A stretch of 34,004 nt of DNA from Acidimicrobiia bacterium (GTDB lineage Bacteria > Actinomycetota > Acidimicrobiia > Acidimicrobiales > AC-14). Below, one piece after another: positions 13,631 through 21,758 of this stretch. Below the pieces are notes generated by a model. It saw nothing but the letters and a program-made list of their open reading frames with translations. It did no database searches and was not told where the DNA came from. Position numbers and translations under genes: made by a program. The stretch is from NCBI GenBank assembly GCA_023265025.1, contig JAHFUP010000058.1, positions 1 to 34,004 of the forward strand, read 5' to 3'. Every line of letters begins with the position of its first letter. Position 1 is the stretch's first letter.

Positions 13631-14322
13631 TGCTCATGGTCGGTGGCGAGCAGACGCCCACGGTCATACCCGTGGGCGTGCAACAGTGCGAACAGGGCGT
13701 CCGGTGACGTGCCGTAGTCCCGGGCCATCAGGTCAGGGTGGACACTGATCCACACGGTCGGCCGGTCCCGTTCCAACACCCCGACCGTCCCGGCGATCAC
13801 CTCGAGTTCGGCGCCTTCCACGTCCACGGTCACACCCCCCACCAAGTCCAGGTCGAGCTCGTCGACCCGGAACACTCCCGCGGTGTGTGCGCCGTGCAGG
13901 TACTCGTATGACGGTTTGTCGACGACGGGTGCGGTCGCAGCGTCGGGCCATCCCCCGACAGTGACCTGCACCGAACCGGCCGGGTCGGGTCCGGCGAGCC
14001 CGTGGACGGTCATGCCGGGTGCCGCCGCCACGTTCGCGTTCCACACTGTCCGGGCGAGAGGCCACGCCTCCGCGGACCCTTCCACCAGGCACATGCGTGC
14101 CGCTCCCACAGTGTGGGCGTGGGCGACTGACAGCCAGCCCGCTTCCACACCCACATCCACAAGCCATCCGGGTCGCCCTTCCATCACCCTGGCAATACTG
14201 GTCGTGCGTTCCCGTTCCCAGTAATCCCACACATCCCAGCTCGCCAGCGGTTCGGGGAGTATCAGGGTGTAGTCGTAGTCCCTGGTCTGACCCTGCCGCA
14301 GATACCCGACGTTCCGGAACAT
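13606..14322 (-). CDS. FkbM-type methyltransferase
   Basis: A 238-residue SAM methyltransferase of FkbM type. Motif I is WLVDVGVEAGWLSV (about 53-66), and the family hallmark TVDVEGAELEVIAG is at about 165-180, followed by PTVWISVHPD. FkbM enzymes methylate sugar or polyketide hydroxyls, and are often in glycan loci. GGAGGTG precedes the ATG at 14322. It is the only leftward gene within the head module, flanked by a shared terminator on one side and a 200-base divergent gap on the other. This suggests separate acquisition (a moron), an inference from orientation. Confidence 0.8.
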   Translation of the reverse strand: MFRNVGYLRQGQTRDYDYTLILPEPLASWDVWDYWERERTTSIARVMEGRPGWLVDVGVEAGWLSVAHAHTVGAARMCLVEGSAEAWPLARTVWNANVAAAPGMTVHGLAGPDPAGSVQVTVGGWPDAATAPVVDKPSYEYLHGAHTAGVFRVDELDLDLVGGVTVDVEGAELEVIAGTVGVLERDRPTVWISVHPDLMARDYGTSPDALFALLHAHGYDRGRLLATDHEQHWRFEPR

Positions 14323-14522
14323 GTGGCACCTCCGGGGCTGCCTCGGTCACGCTTGCGGACTGTTGGCCCTCCGGGACACCGGCTGACATCCGAGTGGAGG
14401 GCTCCGACATGTCCGACGATACCAACGGGACCGCAGCGTGTGGAGGTGTCCCCAAACGTGACACGGTGCATCCCGGTGACCCGTTAGCATGTGTGATGGA
14501 ACCCCGATCCGGAGAACATCGC
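14323..14522. other. Divergent gap before protease gene
   Basis: A 200-base region between divergent genes. It holds an in-frame ATG at 14409 for the downstream gene and a TAGCAT at 14485-14490 that could serve as a -10, but no matching -35. No other feature is visible. Confidence 0.4.
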
Positions 14523-15836
14523 ATGTGGACACGCACACTCTTGACGTTGACAGCGTCGGTCACTGCCGGGCAGCGGGCATGGCTGGCCCCGTTGAACACT
14601 CCGACCACCGCCGACCGCCGGGTGTTGACCGGTGACCCGTCGTGGCGGGAAACGACACCGCTCATGTTCAGTGACACGGAGGCGGGTCACGGGGACGCCG
14701 TGTTCGTTGGGAACCTGACCGGCCTGGCGGTCACGGACCGTGACGGGGTGGCGTGGGTCACCGCGGATGTGGACTGGCTGGACGGTGACGCCACCGCGGA
14801 ACGGGCGCGAGGTCTGGTCGAGTCGGGACGGCTGCCGGGTGTGTCAGTCGCTGCGCTGGGTGAAACCGTGGACATGTGCTGGGATGAGGCCACGTCGACG
14901 GGCACTGTCATCAACTGGGAGGATCCCCCCGTCGTCGTCGACCAGGAAGGGAACAGGGGGCTGCCATGCGACTGGGAAACCATGGTGACGGCTGTTGTGG
15001 ACCCGGTGATCGTGTCGGCCACGATTGTCACAGTGCCAGCGTTCGACGGGGCGCTCATCGCCGACGCCACCGACACCGGCACCCCCAACCCCACCGACAC
15101 CGGCAGCCCCGGCCGGGGGCCCGTGGATTTGAACAGGCCACCCGACGACTGGTTCACCCGCCCCGACGTGGACGGCCCCGTCCCAGGGATGGTCACCGAC
15201 GACGGCCGGGTGTTCCGATACGTGGCGCTCTGGGACACATGCCATATCGGGTTCGGCGGCCAGTGCGTGACCCCACCCCGTGGAGCCTCCTACAAGGCGT
15301 TCCTCACCGGCCAACTGGTCACCGCGTCGGGGACGGTGGTCCCGGTCGGTCCCCTCGTCGTGGACGACGGGCACGCCCCCGTCGACTGGTCAGTGGACCG
15401 GGTCGGCCGGTACTACGCGAACACGCTTCTCGCCGCCGCGTACGTGACGGTGGGGGAGGACGAGTACGGGGTGTGGGTGGCGGGTGCGCTGTCACCCCGT
15501 GCCACTGTTGACCAGACCGAGGTGTTGCGCCGGCACCCCCTGTCAGGGGATTGGCGTCCCCTCGACGGGGGGTACGGGCTGGTGGCTGCGGTCGCTGTGA
15601 ACTCTCCCGGGTTTGTGGTGCCGCATGTGCTCGCCGCGGCGTCCGGTGACCCGGGCATGCTGGTCACGGTCGGTGACACGCCTGCGCCCGCAGAACCGGT
15701 GTCGGATCTGGTGCTGGTCGCCGCAGCGATCGAAGCTCTCGCCGGCCGGGTGTCGGACACGCTCGCCCGGTTGGACGCGGAAGCGTTGAACATGGCGGCT
15801 GACCGGGTGGCCGAAGCACTAGGAGTCGCGACATGA
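14523..15836 (+). CDS. Capsid maturation (prohead) protease
   Basis: A 437-residue protein matching actinophage capsid maturation proteases. The N-terminal 190 residues have the beta-rich fold with RARGLVESGRLPGVSVAALG near residue 100, and the IVTVPAFDGALIAD signature near 175. The C-terminal half is a large extension with GGQCVTPP and a final helix, possibly a scaffold-like or decoration part. It would trim capsid N-termini during head assembly. Starts at 14409 and 14508 are also in frame; 14523 is chosen because TLLTLTAS is the usual start region and GGAGA precedes it. The catalytic His/Ser are not assigned. Confidence 0.75.
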   Translation: MWTRTLLTLTASVTAGQRAWLAPLNTPTTADRRVLTGDPSWRETTPLMFSDTEAGHGDAVFVGNLTGLAVTDRDGVAWVTADVDWLDGDATAERARGLVESGRLPGVSVAALGETVDMCWDEATSTGTVINWEDPPVVVDQEGNRGLPCDWETMVTAVVDPVIVSATIVTVPAFDGALIADATDTGTPNPTDTGSPGRGPVDLNRPPDDWFTRPDVDGPVPGMVTDDGRVFRYVALWDTCHIGFGGQCVTPPRGASYKAFLTGQLVTASGTVVPVGPLVVDDGHAPVDWSVDRVGRYYANTLLAAAYVTVGEDEYGVWVAGALSPRATVDQTEVLRRHPLSGDWRPLDGGYGLVAAVAVNSPGFVVPHVLAAASGDPGMLVTVGDTPAPAEPVSDLVLVAAAIEALAGRVSDTLARLDAEALNMAADRVAEALGVAT

Positions 15837-16852
15837 GTCTGCTGTTGATGGAGTCCGCGGATCTGCCGTCCGTGGCCGGTGACAAATGGACCACGAACAC
15901 GGCGACGTTCGCGCAGACCGTGGACGGGCGCACCTGTTGGAGGATGGTGGAGGCGAGCATGCCCCTGACCAAGAACCTGTCAGCAGCCCAGGAGTCCGCC
16001 ACGATCACTGTCGGATTGCGCTACCTGGTCACCGGTACGAGCAACGGCACGACCAACAATGGCATCTGCACGTTCTACGGGATCGGTGGTACTGTCCTGC
16101 ATGTCCGTGTCACGAACACTGCGTCGGGTGCCATCGCAGTGTACCGGAACGCGTCCAATCTCCTTGGCACATCCGCGGCGGGTCTGCTGCCAATCAACAC
16201 GTGGGTGTACCTGGAGTTCCAGGTGACCTGTCATGACACGGCGGGTGCGGTCACTGTGAAAGCCGATGGTGTAACAGTGCTCACCCTCACCAATGTTGAC
16301 ACCCGTAACGCTGGCGCGGACGCCCTCATCGACCAGGTCAGGTTTGGTGCCCAGGATGTGGGTAGCCTAAAGTACGCCTACGTCCGGGATGTTGTCGTCA
16401 TGAACGATGCGGGCACCACCCTGAACGGGCCGATCGGCCCCTGCATTGTGGAAGCCCGGCTCGCCACCGCGGCCGGTGACCTGACAGCGTGGACTCCGAA
16501 CACTGGCGCGAACTATGCGGCAGTCGACGACCCGGCGGCCAACGACGGGGACACCACATTTGTGGAAGCGCTCACCCCGGTCCGTGACACGTACACGATG
16601 GCGGACCTTGTAGCGGTCGGCTCGAACATCAAAGCTGTCCAAGCCCATGTCGTCGCCCGGTACAACACGGCGCCACTCAACGTTGCGACCACCCTCCGCC
16701 GGTCGTCCACGAACAGTGACGGCACCGCTTCTGTCCCAACCGGGTCGTACGGGTCGAAGGCTGTGACGATATGGGAGACTGATCCGGTGGCTGCTGGGGC
16801 GTGGACTGTCGCTAATTTCAATGCCACGCAGTTCGGGGTCGTGTCCAGCTGA
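15833..16852 (+). CDS. ConA/LamG-like virion protein
   Basis: A 339-residue beta-rich protein. Residues 1-200 have the rhythm of a concanavalin A-like/laminin-G jelly roll (WVYLEFQVTCHDTAGAVTVK, then VTVLTLTNVDT, then VRFGAQDVGSLKYAYVRDV). Residues 200-339 form a second beta domain (TAWTPNTGANYAAVDDPAAN). Such proteins near capsid genes usually decorate the head or bind glycan. The start overlaps the protease stop as ATGA; the end overlaps the next start as TGATG. No signal peptide. Sugar binding is an inference from fold. Confidence 0.7.
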   Translation: MSLLLMESADLPSVAGDKWTTNTATFAQTVDGRTCWRMVEASMPLTKNLSAAQESATITVGLRYLVTGTSNGTTNNGICTFYGIGGTVLHVRVTNTASGAIAVYRNASNLLGTSAAGLLPINTWVYLEFQVTCHDTAGAVTVKADGVTVLTLTNVDTRNAGADALIDQVRFGAQDVGSLKYAYVRDVVVMNDAGTTLNGPIGPCIVEARLATAAGDLTAWTPNTGANYAAVDDPAANDGDTTFVEALTPVRDTYTMADLVAVGSNIKAVQAHVVARYNTAPLNVATTLRRSSTNSDGTASVPTGSYGSKAVTIWETDPVAAGAWTVANFNATQFGVVSS

Positions 16853-17370
16853 TGGCTGATGTTCGGGCCACCCAGCTCATCGTTGAGGTCCTCGGCGGCG
16901 TCCCCGATGTTCGGGCCACCCAGCTCATCGTTGAGGTCCTCGGCGGCGTCCCCGATGTTCGGGCCACCCAGCTCATCGTTGAGGTCCTCGCCTTGGAGGC
17001 AGCGTACGCGCCACCCGAAACACCAGCCGGGGTGGCGGCGGTGGCGACAGGCGAGACCACGGTCACTGTCACGTGGGGTGACGTTGCGAACGAAACCGGG
17101 TACCGGGTTGAGTCGTCGGTGGACGGGTCGACCGGATGGGTGGACCGGTCGGGGAGTCTGGCCGCTGACACTGTCACGTTCGGGGATACGGGACTGACCG
17201 CTGCCACCACGTACTGGTACCGGGTGATAGCGTTCAACCTGAACGGTGACAGTGCGGCGAGTGCGGTCGTGGACGCCACCACTGACAGCCCACCGCCTCC
17301 TGTGGTCGGTGAGTCGAACCGTATGGGTGGCAGCGGCGCTATCCGACATTCCCCACCCGGCCGCCGGTGA
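16852..17370 (+). CDS. Tandem-repeat plus FnIII virion protein
   Basis: 172 residues. The first 48 residues are three copies of a 16-residue unit, DVRATQLIVEVLGGVP (the third partial). A fibronectin type III domain follows at about 57-145 (PAGVAAVATGETTVTVTW, then TYWYRVIAFNLNGDSA), and then a polar Pro/Gly tail. The VRATQ..VEVL unit resembles short beta repeats found in environmental phage structural proteins. FnIII domains on virions often help bind carbohydrate surfaces. It lies immediately before the capsid promoter. A minor head decoration protein is likely. Confidence 0.7.
   Translation: MADVRATQLIVEVLGGVPDVRATQLIVEVLGGVPDVRATQLIVEVLALEAAYAPPETPAGVAAVATGETTVTVTWGDVANETGYRVESSVDGSTGWVDRSGSLAADTVTFGDTGLTAATTYWYRVIAFNLNGDSAASAVVDATTDSPPPPVVGESNRMGGSGAIRHSPPGRR
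16858..16990 (+). repeat. 48-bp tandem repeat (2.8 copies)
   Basis: Copies at 16858-16905 and 16906-16953 are identical; a third runs identically over 37 bases to 16990. The zero divergence means a recent duplication, in frame and coding for the 16-residue unit. Confidence 0.95.
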
Positions 17371-17389
17371 ACCAGCCCAACACGAGGTG

Positions 17390-17418
17390 TTGACTAGTCA
17401 CCGTGCGTCCGGTACTGT
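17390..17418 (+). promoter_or_regulatory. Promoter for the major capsid gene
   Basis: TTGACT (17390-17395), a 17-base spacer, TACTGT (17413-17418). TGACTAGTCA forms a 10-bp palindrome over the -35, and GTACTG-TGC-CAGTAC forms another across the -10. The remaining leader to 17515 holds short hairpins and the GGAGGTG ribosome site. Confidence 0.65.
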
Positions 17419-17515
17419 GCCAGTACAGGTCGCCTGCATCAGCACCCCGCCGGGGGGTCTCGCAGCCAGAGACGATGGGTGACACCCGACCCACCAACCC
17501 TGTGGAGGTGTCCCC

Positions 17516-19138
17516 ATGTTCACCCGTGAACAGATCCTCGCTCTGCTCGACAGTGACGTCGCCGCGTCAACCGACCCCGAACTGGGCGTACTCACCGAAG
17601 CGATCTCGGCTGCCCTCTCTGACCGTGGCTCGTACACCCGCGACGAACTGTCCCGACTCGTGGAAGTCGGCCGGGCTGTCAGCACCGAACGTGACACCCG
17701 TGTCGCCCTCACCGCGGAACTCGACGGCCTCGCGGTCGCCCTCACCGACCCCACCCCCGAACCGGTGGTCGAACCGGCCGTCACAACCCCCGACCCGGTG
17801 CCGGTGGCCGCGTCCGCGGGCACTGTCAGCCAGCTCGCCGGGCACCGCAACCAGCCCCTCCCCCCCAACGACGAGCTCCCCCCCGCCGCTGTGATCGTCG
17901 CGGCCGGCGGGTCGCCCGGTGGCGGCCGCACCGACGGCACCCCCATCAGCAACGTGGTAGAGCTCGGATCACGGATGGAGTCGGCGTGGCGTGGCACCTC
18001 GCCGCCCGCGAACGGGGCCGTGTTCAACCGGGCCGCGCAGAAGCAGTGGGACGCCGCCCACCGTTTCACCCAGGATTCGGGCGAGTCGAACTACCGGACG
18101 CTCCGCACCGTGTACGAGCAGGCGCAGGCAGCCGCCCGTGACAGCGTGTACAAGGGGTCGGGTGTCACCCGCACCCTCCAGGCCGCGTCCGGGATCTGTG
18201 GGCCGTCCGAAGCCCGCTACGACTTCCTGTCGCTCACCTCGACGGACGGTCTCATCGACCTGCCCGAAGTCGGGTTGACACGGGGCAGCGTGCAGATCCC
18301 CCAGTCCACCACATACCAGGATCTGCGCCTCGAGGCGGGTGTCGGCCAGTCGTACACGTCCGCGAACGGTGTCGCCGGCACCACCAAGTCAACGTTCACG
18401 GTGGCGTGCCCGGGTGTCACCACGTTCAACCTGACGGGGTGGGCGACGATCCTCCGGTTCTCCAACTTTCAGGGACAGTTCTTCCCCGAATATGTGGCGG
18501 ACACCACCCAGACTGCGCTCGCCGCGCACGCACAGAAAGTGAACAACGGGCTGCTCGACGCGATCATCGCGGACGCCAACACGCTCACCTACTCGACGTC
18601 GGATAAGGGTGGTGGAGCGTTCACCCAGTTCATCCGCCAGGTCACCTTCCACGTGTGGTTGTACCGGGACAAGTACCGGCTGGCGAGGGACACGATCCTC
18701 GACGTGGTGTTCCCGTACCGGGCGTTGGGTGCGATCATCGCCGATGTGGCGGCCCGTGACTCGACGACCACGGCCGGGCTCATGGTCGCATCAGCGATCA
18801 GTCAGCTCGAAACGGAGATCGGGGCTCGCATCCAGTTCGTGTACGGGCTGATGGAAATGCTCGACGCGCCCGGCGACTTCGGCGACGAAGTGTACGACGC
18901 GCTCGTGTACCCGGCTGGCGCGGTCATCCGGATCACCGGTGAAACCCTCGACCTGGGCGTGGTGCGCGACTCGACCCGTAACGCTGCGAACGAGTTCGAA
19001 ACGTTCACGGAAACGTTCGACGCGGTCGCCACGACAGGCTACGAGATCATGCGTCTCACTGACATGGTCCTGTGCCCGAACGGTGAAACCGGCAGCCGGG
19101 TGACGATCACCTGCACGTCGGGTGCGTCCGGGTCCTAA
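17516..19138 (+). CDS. Major capsid protein (HK97 fold)
   Basis: 540 residues. Residues 1-85 are a helical, acidic domain, then a Pro/Ala linker (about 80-150). The HK97-type capsid domain follows, with the N-arm and E-loop region at about 215-290 (VGLTRGSVQIPQSTTYQDLR) and P- and A-domains to the end (DTILDVVFPYRALGAIIADV, then MRLTDMVLCPNG). The extra N-terminal 150 residues probably act as a built-in scaffold (delta-domain) that the neighbouring protease removes. A GGAGGTG ribosome site and own promoter fit high expression. A strong hairpin follows the gene. Confidence 0.85.
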   Translation: MFTREQILALLDSDVAASTDPELGVLTEAISAALSDRGSYTRDELSRLVEVGRAVSTERDTRVALTAELDGLAVALTDPTPEPVVEPAVTTPDPVPVAASAGTVSQLAGHRNQPLPPNDELPPAAVIVAAGGSPGGGRTDGTPISNVVELGSRMESAWRGTSPPANGAVFNRAAQKQWDAAHRFTQDSGESNYRTLRTVYEQAQAAARDSVYKGSGVTRTLQAASGICGPSEARYDFLSLTSTDGLIDLPEVGLTRGSVQIPQSTTYQDLRLEAGVGQSYTSANGVAGTTKSTFTVACPGVTTFNLTGWATILRFSNFQGQFFPEYVADTTQTALAAHAQKVNNGLLDAIIADANTLTYSTSDKGGGAFTQFIRQVTFHVWLYRDKYRLARDTILDVVFPYRALGAIIADVAARDSTTTAGLMVASAISQLETEIGARIQFVYGLMEMLDAPGDFGDEVYDALVYPAGAVIRITGETLDLGVVRDSTRNAANEFETFTETFDAVATTGYEIMRLTDMVLCPNGETGSRVTITCTSGASGS

Positions 19139-19144
19139 CAGCCT

Positions 19145-19159
19145 CCCGGTAGTACCGGG
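19145..19159 (+). terminator. Small hairpin after the capsid gene
   Basis: CCCGG-TAGTA-CCGGG, six bases after the capsid stop. It is short and lacks a T-run, and acts together with the next stem if at all. Confidence 0.4.
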
Positions 19160-19176
19160 CAGCACGCAGCGGCAAT

Positions 19177-19199
19177 GGTGGGGGGCCAGTCCCCCCACC
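19177..19199 (+). terminator. Strong GC hairpin after the capsid gene
   Basis: GGTGGGGGG-CCAGT-CCCCCCACC, a perfect 9-bp GC stem. Position between the capsid gene and the glycosyltransferase block suggests a terminator, an attenuator or an mRNA 3'-end protector that lets capsid mRNA accumulate. Confidence 0.6.
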
Positions 19200-19213
19200 T
19201 GCCGCGTGGTAGC

Positions 19214-19241
19214 CTCCTCTACCAGCCCACGCATAGAGGAG
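19214..19241 (+). promoter_or_regulatory. Ribosome-site-hiding hairpin
   Basis: CTCCTCTA (19214-19221) is the exact reverse complement of TAGAGGAG (19234-19241), the ribosome site of the gene at 19249; the loop is 12 bases. When folded it would block translation of the first glycosyltransferase. Confidence 0.5.
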
Positions 19242-19248
19242 CCAGGTC

Positions 19249-20820
19249 ATGTCCCCGCCACCGCTACCAGTGGTCTGGCACACATACCATCCCGACCATG
19301 TGGGCCGTTGCTGCTGGGATCAGACCATCGTCGAACAGCTTCTCGAACCGTTCAACCCGGTCACTGTCGAACAGATCCCCACTACGGGTGGGGCCGTGAT
19401 TGTCGTCCCCGGCCGTGACAACGCGGGGACAGAACCCCGGTTCACCGCCGACATAGCGCACCTCGACTGGGTGGTGCTCATCGTCACCGGTGACGAAGAA
19501 GGCCTGTTCCACCCGGCCGAGGTCACCCATCCGCGTATCCGCCGGTGGGTGCAAACCCCCCACACGCTCGGTGACGGGGACATGCTGCTGCCACTCGGAC
19601 CGACCCCCCACACCAGTGACCCGTCGATAGTCGAAGCCCCAGCCAAAAACGTGGACGTTTTCTTCGCCGGTCAGGTCACCCATCAGCGCCGCCACGACAT
19701 GGTCGCAGCGTTCACCGGGTTCCCCGGCGCCGAACTGGTCGCCACCGCAGGGTTCAGTCAGGGCCTGGACCGTGGCGAGTACATGGCTCGGATGCGGGCA
19801 GCGAAAGTGGTGCCATGCCCGTCGGGTCCCTGCCATGTCGAATCGTTCCGCATATACGAGGCGCTCGAGTCGGGGGCTGTTCCCCTCGTGGACAGTCGCA
19901 CACCGGACGGGGCCCCGGGTGTAGGTCCCGCCTACGACTGGGTGGTGGGGGAATGGGAACACGCCCCCACCATGGCCCGCCTGGTCCTCGACACGTGGCC
20001 GGTGTCAGCGAACCGGACCCAAGCCCACTATCAGGCAGCGAAAATGCGGTTACGGGCGGGCATGGCCGCCCAGTTGAACACGTTGCGTGGCAGCGACGAT
20101 GCGACACCACCGGTCACAGTGCTCATTCCCACGTCACCGATCCTCGCTCACCCCGACCCTGCCATGACTGTGGAAGCGGTCACGTCGGTCCGTACCCAGT
20201 TGCCGGGGGTGCCGATCGTGCTCATGTTCGACGGGGTCCGTCCCGAACAGGAGAACCGGCGGGAAGCGTACGAGGAGTATCAGCGGCGTGTGCTGTGGCA
20301 CACCAACCGGATTGGTGGTGTGACCCCCCTCCGGTTCGACGAGTACACCCATCAGGCGGGCATGACCCGGCGAGCTCTCGAAGAGGTCACGTCACCTCTC
20401 GTCCTGTATGTGGAACATGACACGTTCCTGGACGGTGTGATCCCGTGGGATGCGCTGGGTGGCTGCATCACGGACGGTGCCTTCGACGTGATCCGGTTGC
20501 ATCACGAATCCGAGATCCTAGAACCGCACCGTTATCTGATGCTCGACGACACCCCCACCAGTGCTGGGGTGCCGGTGCTCCGCACCCGGCAATGGTCGCA
20601 ACGTCCACACCTCGCGTCGGCCGCGTACTACCGGCGGCTTCTCACCTTGTGGTTCCGGCCCGGTCAACGCACCATGATCGAAGATGTGATGCATGGGGTG
20701 TGCCAGTCGGAACCGTGGACTGAGAACCGGGTGGGGATTTACGCTCCACCGGGCGACATGAAACGGTCATGGCATTTGGACGGGCGGGCCAGCGAACCGA
20801 AATACGGGATGGACCGATGA
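19249..20820 (+). CDS. Bifunctional glycosyltransferase (exostosin-like + GT-A)
   Basis: 523 residues with two transferase-like domains. Residues 1-280 resemble an exostosin-like GT-B domain: FFAGQVTHQRR (about 138-148), then CHVESFRIYEALESGAVPLV (about 195-214), with the conserved Glu pair for sugar nucleotide binding. Residues 287-480 look like a GT-A (GT2-like) domain: VTVLIPTSPI, VPIVLMFDG, and YVEHDTF (387-393) at the DxD position. It would add sugars to a virion protein or a host wall polymer. The next gene overlaps it as ATGA. Domain calls come from motif reading. Confidence 0.75.
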   Translation: MSPPPLPVVWHTYHPDHVGRCCWDQTIVEQLLEPFNPVTVEQIPTTGGAVIVVPGRDNAGTEPRFTADIAHLDWVVLIVTGDEEGLFHPAEVTHPRIRRWVQTPHTLGDGDMLLPLGPTPHTSDPSIVEAPAKNVDVFFAGQVTHQRRHDMVAAFTGFPGAELVATAGFSQGLDRGEYMARMRAAKVVPCPSGPCHVESFRIYEALESGAVPLVDSRTPDGAPGVGPAYDWVVGEWEHAPTMARLVLDTWPVSANRTQAHYQAAKMRLRAGMAAQLNTLRGSDDATPPVTVLIPTSPILAHPDPAMTVEAVTSVRTQLPGVPIVLMFDGVRPEQENRREAYEEYQRRVLWHTNRIGGVTPLRFDEYTHQAGMTRRALEEVTSPLVLYVEHDTFLDGVIPWDALGGCITDGAFDVIRLHHESEILEPHRYLMLDDTPTSAGVPVLRTRQWSQRPHLASAAYYRRLLTLWFRPGQRTMIEDVMHGVCQSEPWTENRVGIYAPPGDMKRSWHLDGRASEPKYGMDR

Positions 20821-21758
20821 CGAAGGTCGTGTACGTCGGGAACTTCCGACCCGAATATTCCACCGAAAACGACGTGGCGGACGCGTTGGCACGGTTGGGA
20901 ACCCAAGTGGTCACAGTTCAGGAGGACGACTGGGCGCAGGGACGGTGCGGCATGCCCGACCCTGACAGTGTGGACATGGTGTTGTGGACCCGCACATGGC
21001 CGGTGCCCAGTGCCCTCGCTGAGGTGTCGCTGCAACCGTTCAAAGCGGCGGGGGTGCCAGTGGTCGGCTACCATTTGGACCGGTGGTGGGGTTTGAGCCG
21101 GTCCCGGGACCTGTACTCGGATCCGTACTGGGCGTGGATGGACACGTTCTTCACCGCTGACCCCGGCACCGCTCATTGGGCGCGGCTGGGTGTGAACGCG
21201 GTGTGGACACCCCCCGCAGTGTCCGAACGTCACCTCGAACCTGTCACACTGCCACGCCACGCACCCTACCCGAACGCGGTCGTAGCGTTCGTTGGGAACA
21301 CCGACGAAACGTCGTACCATCCTGAGCATCAGCACCGGTTCGCGATGCTCGACGTGCTCCGCCGCCGATACGGGTCGTCGTTCGTTGAAATCCCTGGGCG
21401 TGGCCGACCCGCTATCCGTGGCCCCGCCCTCACCCACATTTACGGGACGGTGCCCGTCATCGTCGGTGATTCGTGCCTGGCGGGACTGGACGCGTACTGG
21501 TCGGATCGGGTACCCGAAACGGTGGGCCGGGCCGGGCTGCTGCTCCACCCGTGGACGGACTGGGCGGGCCAGTACGAACCGGGCCAACATTTGCTGTGTT
21601 GGCGTCTCGGGGACTGGGATGGGCTTTGCGGTGTCATCGACTCGGCGTTAGCGGACAGTGCTGGCAGGGACCGGGTCCGGTTCGAGGGTGCCGCGCACGT
21701 CCGGGCGGGTCACACGTACACGGTGCGGATGCGACGGGTGTTGGAGATGATGCTGTGA
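20817..21758 (+). CDS. Glycosyltransferase (CgeB/GT4-like)
   Basis: 313 residues. A Rossmann-type N-terminus (KVVYVGNFRPEYSTENDVAD) and an acceptor/donor domain follow the layout of CgeB-type or GT4 glycosyltransferases: FVGNTDE near residue 160, PVIVGDSCLAG near 215, and VPETVGRAGLLLHPW near 235-250, where the donor nucleotide would bind. The start at 20817 overlaps the previous stop. The final residues overlap the GTG of the next gene. The sugar is unknown. Confidence 0.75.
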   Translation: MTKVVYVGNFRPEYSTENDVADALARLGTQVVTVQEDDWAQGRCGMPDPDSVDMVLWTRTWPVPSALAEVSLQPFKAAGVPVVGYHLDRWWGLSRSRDLYSDPYWAWMDTFFTADPGTAHWARLGVNAVWTPPAVSERHLEPVTLPRHAPYPNAVVAFVGNTDETSYHPEHQHRFAMLDVLRRRYGSSFVEIPGRGRPAIRGPALTHIYGTVPVIVGDSCLAGLDAYWSDRVPETVGRAGLLLHPWTDWAGQYEPGQHLLCWRLGDWDGLCGVIDSALADSAGRDRVRFEGAAHVRAGHTYTVRMRRVLEMML

